In this document: positions 25,089 through 33,315 of the stretch, one piece after another | Position numbering within the stretch: the stretch's first letter is position 1 | Layout: every line of letters starts with the position of its first letter | DNA from: an uncultured Blautia sp. | Lineage (GTDB): Bacteria > Bacillota > Clostridia > Lachnospirales > Lachnospiraceae | Length of the DNA: 46,290 nt | NCBI GenBank assembly: GCA_958367245.1 | Contig: CATXEA010000026.1 | Span: forward strand, 1-46,290 | Direction: 5' to 3' | Position numbers and translations under genes: made by a program | The notes under the pieces: model-generated | The model's database searches: none | Told to the model about the DNA's origin: nothing | Seen by the model: only the letters and a program-made list of their open reading frames with translations

Positions 25089-25967
25089 ATGGCAAAAGAA
25101 AAAGAACCACGTAAACCGTTTAACTTGAAAAAAGAGCTGAAGCTCGCTCCCGGTTACATTATCCTGCTGATCTGGGTTATTTTTACAATTATGCTCCTTG
25201 GATGGGTGCTCTGCGCCAGCTTTTCCACAACTCCGGATATTTTCCAGGGTAAGGCGCTTAAATTCGAAACAGGTCTTCATTTTGAGAACTATGCGAAAGC
25301 ATGGAACGGCTCCGGTGTTGCAGGTTTCTTCGGAAACTCCCTGCTGTACTCTGTTGTTTCCTGTACAGCCCTGATTCTTATTTGTGCTCCTGCAGCTTAT
25401 GTGCTTTCACGTTTTGACTTTATTGCAAACAAATTCATCCAGACCGGATTCGTTTCTGCGATGGGTGTTCCGGCTATCATGGTAGTGCTTCCGCTGTTCA
25501 GCTTTATTTCCGGTATGGGAATCCTTAACAATGTTCCCCTTGCCAAGACAACGCTGATCGTGCTCTATGTAGGTATTAACGTACCGTATACCACAATTTT
25601 CCTGCTTACCTTCTTCAGTAATATTTCCAAAACATACGAGGAAGCGGCAGCGATTGACGGATGTCCTCCAATGCGTACTTTCTGGAAAATTATGTTCCCG
25701 ATGGCGCAGTCCGGTATTGTAACTGTTACAATCTTCAACTTTATTAATATCTGGAATGAATATTTCCTGTCCTTGATTTTTGCAAGTTCAGACAAACTGA
25801 AACCGGTAGCTCCTGGTCTTTATGGTATGATTAACTCCATGAAATACACAGGTGACTGGGCTGGTATGTTTGCGGCAGTTATCATCGTATTCCTGCCTAC
25901 TTTCATTCTGTATGTATTCCTTTCTGAGAAAATTATCGGCGGCGTTACCGGCGGTATCAAAGGGTGA
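25089..25967 (+). CDS. Sugar ABC transporter permease (MalG type)
   Basis: 292 residues with about six membrane segments. The EAA loop is NISKTYEEAAAIDGCPPMRTFWKIMFPMAQSGI (about 178-210), and the end FLPTFILYVFLSEKIIGGVTGGIKG is the usual MalG-like C-terminus. The ATG at 25089 follows AAAGGAGGGATGAGCT. It forms the second half of the channel with the preceding permease. A terminator follows closely, so this three-gene unit ends here. Confidence 0.94.
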   Translation: MAKEKEPRKPFNLKKELKLAPGYIILLIWVIFTIMLLGWVLCASFSTTPDIFQGKALKFETGLHFENYAKAWNGSGVAGFFGNSLLYSVVSCTALILICAPAAYVLSRFDFIANKFIQTGFVSAMGVPAIMVVLPLFSFISGMGILNNVPLAKTTLIVLYVGINVPYTTIFLLTFFSNISKTYEEAAAIDGCPPMRTFWKIMFPMAQSGIVTVTIFNFINIWNEYFLSLIFASSDKLKPVAPGLYGMINSMKYTGDWAGMFAAVIIVFLPTFILYVFLSEKIIGGVTGGIKG

Positions 25968-25973
25968 CATTTT

Positions 25974-26006
25974 AAGAGGTGCCTGCCGGTCAGGTACCTC
26001 TTTTTG
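25974..26006 (+). terminator. Terminator of the sugar importer operon
   Basis: AAGAGGTGCCTG (25974-25985) pairs with CAGGTACCTCTT (25991-26002) across a 5-base loop, followed by TTTTTG. Confidence 0.88.
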
Positions 26007-26042
26007 TAAAAAAACACAGAAACAGCATGGAAAACTCCTATA

Positions 26043-26097
26043 TGTGCAAAAAATCGGACAATTAGGAAAAGAAAAATTGTTTTGACAGGAATATAAT
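26043..26097 (+). promoter_or_regulatory. Candidate promoter of the nucleotidyltransferase-kinase genes with a TGTGCAAAA motif
   Basis: TGTGCAAAAAA (26043-26053) repeats the motif found before the sugar-binding protein gene. TATAAT at 26092-26097 is a good -10 without a proper -35 at 17 bp, suggesting activation. A TTGACA at 26082-26087 is only 4 bp from this -10 and cannot be its partner. The ATG is at 26176. Confidence 0.45.
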
Positions 26098-26175
26098 AGG
26101 ATTAATGTAAGTCATTTGAAAAAAGAAGAATCGCTCAGCGCGATTGTGAAAAAAGAAAGAAAAGAGGAAAAAATT

Positions 26176-27105
26176 ATGAGCAAGCCGGTATTAGTAGTTA
26201 TGGCAGCAGGTATGGGAAGCCGTTACGGCGGTCTGAAACAGATTGACCCGATTGACAAGGCAGGTCACATTATCATTGATTTTTCTATCTATGATGCGGT
26301 AAAAGCAGGATTCGAAAAAGTTGTCTTTATCATTAAGAAAGAGAATGAGGCAGATTTCCGCGCTGCTATCGGCGACCGTCTGAGCAAACAGATTGAGGTT
26401 GCTTATGTATTCCAGGATTTACATAATCTTCCGGAGGGTTATGAGGTTCCGGAAGGACGAGTGAAACCGTGGGGAACCGGACATGCAGTATTGAGCTGTA
26501 TTGACGAAATTGACGGACCTTTCGCTGTAATCAACGCAGACGATTACTACGGAAGCCATGCGTTTAAGATGGCATATGACTTCCTGTCTGAGAATACAGA
26601 CACAGAAGATACCTACCAGTATATGATGGTTGGCTACAAGCTTGAAAACACCCTTACAGACAATGGTCATGTAGCGCGCGGCGTGTGCGTGACAGATGAG
26701 AACGGATATCTTCAGACTATTAATGAGCGTACCCGCATTGAGAAAAAAGACGGCGGCGCAGCTTATACGGAGGATGACGGAGCTACATGGACAATGCTTC
26801 CTGAGGGATGCACAGTATCTATGAATATGTGGGGATTCTCTGCAAGTATCCTCAAAGAGCTCAAAGACAGATTTGCGAAATTCCTGGATGAGAATGTAGA
26901 GAAGAATCCGCTGAAGTGCGAATACTTCCTTCCATTCGTTGTAGACGAGCTTCTCGGCGAAAAGAAAGCAACTGTAAAGGTACTCAAATCTATGGATAAG
27001 TGGTATGGAGTTACCTACAAAGAGGACAAGCCGGTTGTTGTTGCAGCTATTCAGAAACTGAAAGACGACGGATTATATCCTGAGAAATTATGGGAGGAAA
27101 AATAA
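26176..27105 (+). CDS. Sugar-phosphate nucleotidyltransferase
   Basis: 309 residues of the NTP_transferase family. The nucleotide-binding N-terminus is VLVVMAAGMGSRYGGLKQIDPID, with a later metal/sugar motif INADDYYG. It should join a nucleoside triphosphate (probably UTP) to a hexose- or hexosamine-1-phosphate. The ATG at 26176 follows AAAGAGGAAAAAATT. The next gene, a NahK-type kinase that makes hexosamine-1-phosphate, starts directly after its stop codon, so the two steps are coupled. The sugar specificity (GlcNAc, GalNAc or galactose) cannot be read from sequence. Confidence 0.9.
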   Translation: MSKPVLVVMAAGMGSRYGGLKQIDPIDKAGHIIIDFSIYDAVKAGFEKVVFIIKKENEADFRAAIGDRLSKQIEVAYVFQDLHNLPEGYEVPEGRVKPWGTGHAVLSCIDEIDGPFAVINADDYYGSHAFKMAYDFLSENTDTEDTYQYMMVGYKLENTLTDNGHVARGVCVTDENGYLQTINERTRIEKKDGGAAYTEDDGATWTMLPEGCTVSMNMWGFSASILKELKDRFAKFLDENVEKNPLKCEYFLPFVVDELLGEKKATVKVLKSMDKWYGVTYKEDKPVVVAAIQKLKDDGLYPEKLWEEK

Positions 27106-28209
27106 GTGGAATTAAAAGAGAATATGAAAGAAGTTATCAGCGCATATGATTTCGAGGGAGAACTGGTGGAATGTATCCCTTACGGAAGCGGACATATCAA
27201 CGATACGTTCCGTCTTACATATAAAACAGAAGCAGGAGAGAAACGCTTCATTCTTCAGAGAATGAACAAGAGTATTTTTACAAAGCCTGTTGAACTGATG
27301 GAGAATGTCAGCGGAGTTACTTCCTGGCTGAAAAAGAAAATTATCGAGAACGGCGGAGATGTGGAGCGTGAGACTCTGAATCTCGTAGAATCAAAAGAAG
27401 GCAAAAATTACTTTGTAGATTCTGAAGGAGAATATTGGAGAGTATATCTCTTTATCGAAGGAGCTACTTCCTACGATGCGGTAAAAGATGAAAACGATTT
27501 TTACCAGAGTGCAGTTGCGTTCGGTCATTTCCAGAGACTTCTGGCTGATTATCCCGCAGAAACTCTCCATGAGACAATCGTAAACTTCCATAATACCGTA
27601 GACCGTTTCAATAATTTCAAAAAGGCAGTAGAAGCTGATGTTGTGGGACGGGCAGCGTCTGTTCAGGAAGAAATCAAATTTGTGCAGGACAGAGAGGCTC
27701 TGGCTCATGTACTTGTCGATATGCAGGCAGAAGGCAAGCTTCCGCTGCGTGTTACTCACAATGATACAAAGCTTAATAACATTATGATTGACGATGAGAC
27801 AGGTAAGGCAATCTGCGTAATCGACCTTGACACAGTTATGCCGGGGCTTGCAGTAAACGATTTCGGTGATTCCATCCGTTTCGGCGCAAGTACAGGCGCT
27901 GAGGATGAACAGGATCTTTCCAAGATTTCCTGTGACTTAAATCTTTATGAGATTTATGTAAAAGGATTTATCGAAGGCTGCGGCGGCGCTCTGACTGAGA
28001 CAGAAATCGACATGCTCCCAATGGGCGCGATTATGATGACATTTGAATGCGGTATGCGTTTCCTGACAGACCATCTGGACGGTGACAACTACTTCAAGAT
28101 TCACAGAGAGAATCATAACCTTGACAGATGCAGAACACAGTTTAAGCTGGTTGCCGATATGGAAAGCAAGCTTGAGCAGATGAAAGCTATTGTAGAAAAA
28201 TATAAATAA
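27106..28209 (+). CDS. nahK: N-acetylhexosamine 1-kinase-like phosphotransferase (NahK family)
   Basis: 367 residues with the aminoglycoside-phosphotransferase fold. Features shared with bifidobacterial NahK are YGSGHINDTFRLTY near 25, FILQRMNKSIF near 55, WRVYLFIEGATSYD, the catalytic loop LRVTHNDTKLNNIMID (near 220) and the metal motif VIDLDTVMPGLAVNDFGDSIRFGAST. NahK phosphorylates GlcNAc/GalNAc at the anomeric carbon after galacto-N-biose or lacto-N-biose is split. It starts with GTG at 27106 directly after the TAA of the upstream gene, and GGAGG lies in that gene's last codons, so translation is coupled. GalE follows 137 bp later. Function by strong family resemblance. Confidence 0.88.
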   Translation: MELKENMKEVISAYDFEGELVECIPYGSGHINDTFRLTYKTEAGEKRFILQRMNKSIFTKPVELMENVSGVTSWLKKKIIENGGDVERETLNLVESKEGKNYFVDSEGEYWRVYLFIEGATSYDAVKDENDFYQSAVAFGHFQRLLADYPAETLHETIVNFHNTVDRFNNFKKAVEADVVGRAASVQEEIKFVQDREALAHVLVDMQAEGKLPLRVTHNDTKLNNIMIDDETGKAICVIDLDTVMPGLAVNDFGDSIRFGASTGAEDEQDLSKISCDLNLYEIYVKGFIEGCGGALTETEIDMLPMGAIMMTFECGMRFLTDHLDGDNYFKIHRENHNLDRCRTQFKLVADMESKLEQMKAIVEKYK

Positions 28210-28346
28210 TGATACAATAAAACAGTAATCCGAACAGAACGGGTTTCGAGGAAATGTTTGGTTACAGGAACGTGTTGATATACAGAAATCCGTGACATCA
28301 TTTAAGCGCAGGAAAGATACAGCGCGGAAATTAGGAGGAAAATGAC

Positions 28347-29363
28347 ATGGCAATTTTAGTTACAGGCGGTGCTGGTTATATCGGAAGCCATACAGTAGTA
28401 GAACTGCAGAATGCAGGCTATGAAGTAGTAGTTGTCGATAACTTATGTAATTCCAGTGAAAAATCCCTTGAGAGAGTATCCAAGATCACAGGAAAACCGG
28501 TGAAATTCTATAAAGCCGACATCCTTGACAGAGATGCCCTGAATGACATTTTTGAAAAAGAAGACATTGATTCCTGTATTCATTTCGCAGGCCTGAAGGC
28601 AGTAGGCGAATCTGTTGCGAAACCGTGGGAATATTATGAGAATAATATTGCGGGAACATTAACTCTTGTTGATGTTATGAGACAGCATGGCGTGAAGAAT
28701 ATTATCTTCTCATCATCTGCAACTGTTTACGGAGACCCGGCAATCATCCCGATTACAGAAGAGTGCCCGAAAGGACAGTGTACCAACCCATACGGTTGGA
28801 CGAAATCCATGCTGGAGCAGATTCTGTCCGATATTCAGAAGGCAGACCCGGAATGGAACGTAGTTCTTCTCCGTTACTTTAACCCGATCGGCGCCCATGA
28901 GAGCGGAACTATCGGTGAGAATCCAAACGGAATCCCGAATAACCTGATGCCGTATATTACACAGGTTGCAGTAGGCAAGCTTAAAGAGCTGGGCGTATTC
29001 GGAAACGATTACGACACGCATGACGGTACAGGCGTAAGAGATTATATTCATGTAGTTGACCTTGCAAGAGGTCATGTAAAAGCTCTGAAAAAGATTGAAG
29101 AAAAAGCAGGATTAAATATCTACAATCTTGGTACAGGAAACGGCTACAGCGTTCTCGACATCGTAAAGAACTTCGAGAAAGCTAACGGCGTAAAAATCCC
29201 GTACACAATCAAACCTCGTCGTCCCGGCGACATTGCTACTTGCTATGCAGACCCTGCAAAGGCAGAAAAAGAACTGGGCTGGAAAGCAGAATTCGGTATT
29301 CTTGAAATGTGCCGTGATTCCTGGAAATGGCAGAGCAACAACCCGAATGGCTACGATGAATAA
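28347..29363 (+). CDS. galE: UDP-glucose 4-epimerase
   Basis: 338 residues of the extended short-chain dehydrogenase family. It shows the NAD-binding GGAGYIGSH (residues 7-15), the catalytic Ser in FSSSATVYG, the YxxxK motif in NPYGWTKSMLE, and the GalE patterns VVLLRYFNPIGAHESG and GTGVRDYIHVVDLA. It interconverts UDP-glucose/UDP-galactose and, in some members, UDP-GlcNAc/UDP-GalNAc. The ATG follows TTAGGAGGAAAATGAC. Together with the nucleotidyltransferase and the NahK-like kinase it forms a Leloir-type route for galactose or hexosamine. Confidence 0.96.
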   Translation: MAILVTGGAGYIGSHTVVELQNAGYEVVVVDNLCNSSEKSLERVSKITGKPVKFYKADILDRDALNDIFEKEDIDSCIHFAGLKAVGESVAKPWEYYENNIAGTLTLVDVMRQHGVKNIIFSSSATVYGDPAIIPITEECPKGQCTNPYGWTKSMLEQILSDIQKADPEWNVVLLRYFNPIGAHESGTIGENPNGIPNNLMPYITQVAVGKLKELGVFGNDYDTHDGTGVRDYIHVVDLARGHVKALKKIEEKAGLNIYNLGTGNGYSVLDIVKNFEKANGVKIPYTIKPRRPGDIATCYADPAKAEKELGWKAEFGILEMCRDSWKWQSNNPNGYDE

Positions 29364-29402
29364 TAAAGGATATTCGCAGACAATGAATATCAGTAAATAA
29401 TG

Positions 29403-29452
29403 AAATCCCCTGTTTCACATTGAATTGAATGGTGTGGAACAGGGGATTTTTA
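29403..29452 (+). terminator. Terminator after galE
   Basis: AAATCCCCTGTT and its complement AACAGGGGATTT form the base of a long stem, extended by TCACA/TGTGG pairs, with a T run after the right arm. The A-rich left side and position between convergent genes suggest it may also serve the gene at 29466. Confidence 0.88.
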
Positions 29453-29465
29453 CAGTAGTTCAATC

Positions 29466-30941
29466 TTAGTATTTTTTTGTTTTTTCGAATTTGGGTTCGC
29501 AGGTAAGCTCAATTCCAAGCTTGCGGAATTCCTGAATATCTACCATGGACAGAAGGACGGAAATATGCGCCTGACAGCCTTTCAGCTTCGGAAGCTGCAT
29601 AAGAGCCTGACGGGCGTGTTCGCTGTTTGCTGCGCTTATGGAAAGGGCAATCAGGGTTTCGTCTGTGTGGAGGCGTGGATTTTTGCTTCCAAGGTATCGA
29701 ATCTTTAACTCCTGAATCGGACGGATTGCATCAGGGGAAATTACATGTTCCTTATGGTCGATGCCTGCCAGATCCTTCAGTGCATTGAGCAGGAGAGCTG
29801 AGGAAGCGCCAAGGAGGTCGGAGGTTTTTCCGTAGACAAGTCTTCCGTCTGCAAGCTCAAGGGCTGCCGCAGGCGCGCCTGTTTCTTTTTCAAGCTCCAG
29901 ACTTGCCGGAACTACGCGGCGGTCTTCTAAAGAGGCGTGAGCCTGTCGAAGAAGAAGTTCAATCTTGTAAACCTCGTTTTCGCGTCCGCTTCCTTCTACA
30001 AGAGCGCCTTTGCTCTTATAATATCTGCGGATGATTTCCTGTCTGGAGGCTTCGCGGCAGACTTCGTCATCAACGATGCAGTTTCCAACCATGTTTACAC
30101 CCATATCTGTAGGAGATTTGTAAGGGCATTCCCCGATGATTTTCTCAAACATGGTCTGGAGAACAGGGAAGATTTCCACATCGCGGTTATAATTAACCGT
30201 TGTTTCGCCGTAAGCTTCCAGATGGAACGGGTCGATCATATTTACGTCATTTAAGTCTGCGGTAGCAGCTTCATAGGCGAGATTCACAGGATGCTTCAGC
30301 GGAATATTCCAGATAGGGAAAGTCTCGAATTTCGCATATCCTGCGCTGATGCCGCGTTTATACTCGTGATAGAGCTGAGAGAGACAAACAGCCATTTTGC
30401 CGCTTCCGGGTCCCGGGGCGGTAATGACAACCAGAGGTCTGGACGTTTCGATATAATCGTTTTTTCCGTAGCCTTCATCGCTTACGATGAGGGCTGTGTT
30501 GCTTGGATAGCCCGGAATCAGATAATTTACATATACGCGGATTCCAAGCTTCTCCAGACGCCTGCGAAATGCGTCGGCGCTTTCCTGACCTGCATACTGG
30601 GTGATGCATACGCTTCCTACAAGAAGTCCTTTTTCTGTAAAAACGTCCATCAGACGGAGCACATCCTCGTCATAGGTGATGCCAAGGTCGCCGCGGACTT
30701 TATTTTTATCAATATCTCCGGCGCTGATAACAATGACGATTTCAGCCTGATCGGAAAGCTGCATAAGCATACGGAGCTTGCTGTCCGGTTCAAAGCCGGG
30801 CAGAACTCTGGAGGCGTGGTAATCGTCGAAAAGCTTGCCTCCGAATTCCAGATAAAGTTTATTGTCAAATTTACTGATACGTTCACGTATGTGTTCGGAC
30901 TGCATTTTCAAATATTTGTCATTGTCAAATCCTATTTTCAT
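29466..30941 (-). CDS. DUF1846 (UPF0371) family protein
   Basis: 491 residues. The whole length matches the DUF1846 family, opening MKIGFDNDKYLKMQSEHIRERI. A P-loop-like APGPGSGKMAVCLSQLYHEY lies near residue 175-193, and SDQAEIVIVISAGDIDKNKVRGDLGITYD near 68. Structures of the family exist, but its role is not established to my knowledge; nucleotide binding is only suggested by the glycine-rich loop. The start at 30941 follows AGGACAGGAATCTG. A weak minus-strand promoter (TTACAA at 31086-31091, TATACT at 31064-31069, 16 bp apart) lies in the 289-bp gap to ftsH. Confidence 0.9.
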   Translation of the reverse strand: MKIGFDNDKYLKMQSEHIRERISKFDNKLYLEFGGKLFDDYHASRVLPGFEPDSKLRMLMQLSDQAEIVIVISAGDIDKNKVRGDLGITYDEDVLRLMDVFTEKGLLVGSVCITQYAGQESADAFRRRLEKLGIRVYVNYLIPGYPSNTALIVSDEGYGKNDYIETSRPLVVITAPGPGSGKMAVCLSQLYHEYKRGISAGYAKFETFPIWNIPLKHPVNLAYEAATADLNDVNMIDPFHLEAYGETTVNYNRDVEIFPVLQTMFEKIIGECPYKSPTDMGVNMVGNCIVDDEVCREASRQEIIRRYYKSKGALVEGSGRENEVYKIELLLRQAHASLEDRRVVPASLELEKETGAPAAALELADGRLVYGKTSDLLGASSALLLNALKDLAGIDHKEHVISPDAIRPIQELKIRYLGSKNPRLHTDETLIALSISAANSEHARQALMQLPKLKGCQAHISVLLSMVDIQEFRKLGIELTCEPKFEKTKKY

Positions 30942-31174
30942 TTGTTCAGATTCCTGTCCTTTCCTTTGATTTCAGAATTAATTTGAAAATAAAAAGTAAC
31001 TGTTCATAATAACAATGTGGCTATAAAGATACTGAACAGCTACGATAAAAACACTTTGCCATCAGTATACTACAAAACATGGGATTTGTAACATGGAATT
31101 TTAATATATTTTGTGGTTTTTTTCGGATTTAGTAGAAATAACGGAAAAATCAAAGGAATTTCACAATCTGGCAG

Positions 31175-31203
31175 TTGATTTATACATGTTTTATCCTTAT
31201 AAT
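31175..31203 (+). promoter_or_regulatory. Promoter of ftsH
   Basis: TTGATT (31175-31180), 17-bp spacer, TATAAT (31198-31203), 27 bp before the ftsH start codon. Confidence 0.75.
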
Positions 31204-31230
31204 AAAAAAGATAATGATAGGAGGATAAAA

Positions 31231-33234
31231 ATGGATAATATGGACAACAACCAAAACGGCAATCGTCCTGATAACAGAGACCCGAATAAAAAGGAACCGA
31301 ACAAAAACCGTCAGTCGATTCTGGCTTTCCTTATATGCCTTCTTGTCACTCTGGTATGTTTCAGCCTTTTCACAAATATGCTGAAGGATAGTTCCAGTGA
31401 GATTTCCTATGACAAGTTTATTGATATGGTAGAAAAAGAACAGATAAGGGAAGTTACCATACAGTCAGGCGGAACCCTGACCATTGTCCCGAAGAAACAG
31501 GAATCCCGTTTTTCAGAGATGAGTTATTACACAAATCAGGTGGAGGATGAGAATGCCCTGACCCAGCGTCTGGAAGGGACAGGAATTGAATTCCACAGAG
31601 AACCGCCGGATGCTTTTGGCGAACTGGTGGCAATGCTGGTGAGCGTACTTCTTCCAACTCTTCTCCTTTTCGGCCTTCTGACAATTTTTATGCGCCGTAT
31701 GAACAAAGGCGGAGGAATGATGGGCGTGGGCAAAAGCCGCGCCAAGGCTTACATCCAGAAAGAAACAGGTATTACCTTTAAGGATGTGGCAGGACAGGAC
31801 GAGGCGAAAGAATCCCTTCAGGAAGTGGTAGACTTCCTTCATAATCCGGGCAAATACACAACAATCGGAGCCAAACTTCCCAAGGGAGCTCTTCTTGTGG
31901 GACCTCCGGGAACAGGTAAAACCCTTCTTGCAAAAGCTGTTGCAGGAGAGGCGCATGTACCGTTCTTCTCTCTTTCCGGTTCTGAATTTGTGGAAATGTT
32001 TGTTGGTGTGGGCGCATCCCGTGTCCGTGACCTTTTTGAGGAAGCGAAAAAGAACGCGCCCTGTATCGTGTTTATTGATGAGATTGACGCTATCGGAAAG
32101 AGCCGTGATTCCCGTTACGGAGGCGGCAATGATGAGCGCGAGCAGACTCTGAACCAGCTTCTGGCAGAGATGGACGGCTTTGATACATCCAAGGGACTTC
32201 TCATACTGGCTGCAACGAACCGTCCGGAGGTTCTTGACCCTGCGCTTCTGCGTCCGGGACGTTTCGACAGAAGAGTTATCGTAGACCGCCCTGATCTCAA
32301 AGGCCGTGTGGATATTTTGAAGGTTCACGCAAAAAATGTAATGCTCGATGAGACGGTTGACTTCGACGCAGTTGCGCTTGCAACCTCAGGAGCAGTCGGT
32401 TCTGACCTTGCAAATATGATTAACGAAGCGGCGATTCTTGCAGTCAAAAACGGCCGCCGCGCAGTTTCCCAGAAAGATTTGCTGGAATCTGTGGAAGTCG
32501 TGCTTGTAGGTAAAGAAAAGAAAGACCGCATTTTAAGCGAGCAGGAGAGAAAGATTGTTTCCTATCACGAAGTCGGACACGCTCTTGTGAGCGCGCTTCA
32601 GAAAGATGCGGAACCTGTACAGAAAATTACGATTGTACCGCGTACTATGGGAGCCCTTGGTTACGTTATGCAGGTGCCTGAGGAGGAGAAATACCTCAAT
32701 ACGAAGAAAGAACTGGAAGCTATGCTGGTGGGATATCTCGGAGGCCGTGCCGCTGAAGAGCTTGTATTTGACACTGTGACGACAGGAGCTGCCAATGACA
32801 TTGAGCAGGCGACCAAAGTTGCCAAAGCAATGATCACCCAGTACGGTATGTCTGAGAAGTTTGGACTGATGGGACTTGCAACCGTAGAGAATCAGTATTT
32901 GAGCGGTCGCGCAGTTCTGGACTGCGGTGACAATACGGCGACAGAGGTTGACCATGAGGTGATGATGCTTCTCCATAAATCTTATGAGGAAGCGAAGGAA
33001 CTGATCGGCGCTCACATGGATGCGCTTCACAAGATTGCAGATTTCCTTATCCGAAAAGAAACCATCACAGGTAAGGAATTTATGAAGATTTTCCGTGCGG
33101 TAGAGCAGGGAATGGATATTCCGGAGAATCTGGATGAACTTGACCAGCCGGATAAAAAGGAAGAGCATAAAGAAGAGCATTTGGAAGAACTTTTAGAAGA
33201 ACATAAAGAAGATTTAGAAGAAACCGGGAATTAA
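31231..33234 (+). CDS. ftsH: ATP-dependent zinc metalloprotease FtsH
   Basis: 667 residues, a membrane-bound AAA+ protease that degrades membrane and regulatory proteins. An Asn/Lys-rich cytosolic start is followed by a membrane segment (SILAFLICLLVTLVCFSLF, about 30-48), an extracellular part, and a second segment (MLVSVLLPTLLLFGLLTIF, about 135-153). The AAA module has Walker A GPPGTGKT (224-231), Walker B VFIDEIDAIG and the second region of homology (LLAATNRPEVLDPALLRPGRFDRR). The zinc site is HEVGH (446-450), where most family members have HEAGH. The last 30 residues are Glu/Lys/His-rich. The ATG at 31231 follows ATAGGAGGATAAAA. Confidence 0.97.
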   Translation: MDNMDNNQNGNRPDNRDPNKKEPNKNRQSILAFLICLLVTLVCFSLFTNMLKDSSSEISYDKFIDMVEKEQIREVTIQSGGTLTIVPKKQESRFSEMSYYTNQVEDENALTQRLEGTGIEFHREPPDAFGELVAMLVSVLLPTLLLFGLLTIFMRRMNKGGGMMGVGKSRAKAYIQKETGITFKDVAGQDEAKESLQEVVDFLHNPGKYTTIGAKLPKGALLVGPPGTGKTLLAKAVAGEAHVPFFSLSGSEFVEMFVGVGASRVRDLFEEAKKNAPCIVFIDEIDAIGKSRDSRYGGGNDEREQTLNQLLAEMDGFDTSKGLLILAATNRPEVLDPALLRPGRFDRRVIVDRPDLKGRVDILKVHAKNVMLDETVDFDAVALATSGAVGSDLANMINEAAILAVKNGRRAVSQKDLLESVEVVLVGKEKKDRILSEQERKIVSYHEVGHALVSALQKDAEPVQKITIVPRTMGALGYVMQVPEEEKYLNTKKELEAMLVGYLGGRAAEELVFDTVTTGAANDIEQATKVAKAMITQYGMSEKFGLMGLATVENQYLSGRAVLDCGDNTATEVDHEVMMLLHKSYEEAKELIGAHMDALHKIADFLIRKETITGKEFMKIFRAVEQGMDIPENLDELDQPDKKEEHKEEHLEELLEEHKEDLEETGN

Positions 33235-33250
33235 AATTCTCGGTTTTCTT
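33220..33250 (+). terminator. Terminator overlapping the end of ftsH
   Basis: AAACCGGGAATT (33221-33232) pairs, with G-T pairs allowed, with AATTCTCGGTTTT, followed by CTTT. The left arm includes the last ftsH codons. The gap to uvrC also holds a TATAAT at 33267-33272 with a poor -35. Confidence 0.75.
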
Positions 33251-33315
33251 TATGCCTGAAAGCGTGTATAATGTGGATAAGTAATTCCATACACTGGATT
33301 TCCGGAGGAAAACTT

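Noticed and set aside
26082..26097. TTGACA followed by TATAAT as one promoter
   Set aside because: Only 4 bp separate the hexamers, far below the 16-18 bp needed, so they cannot act together.
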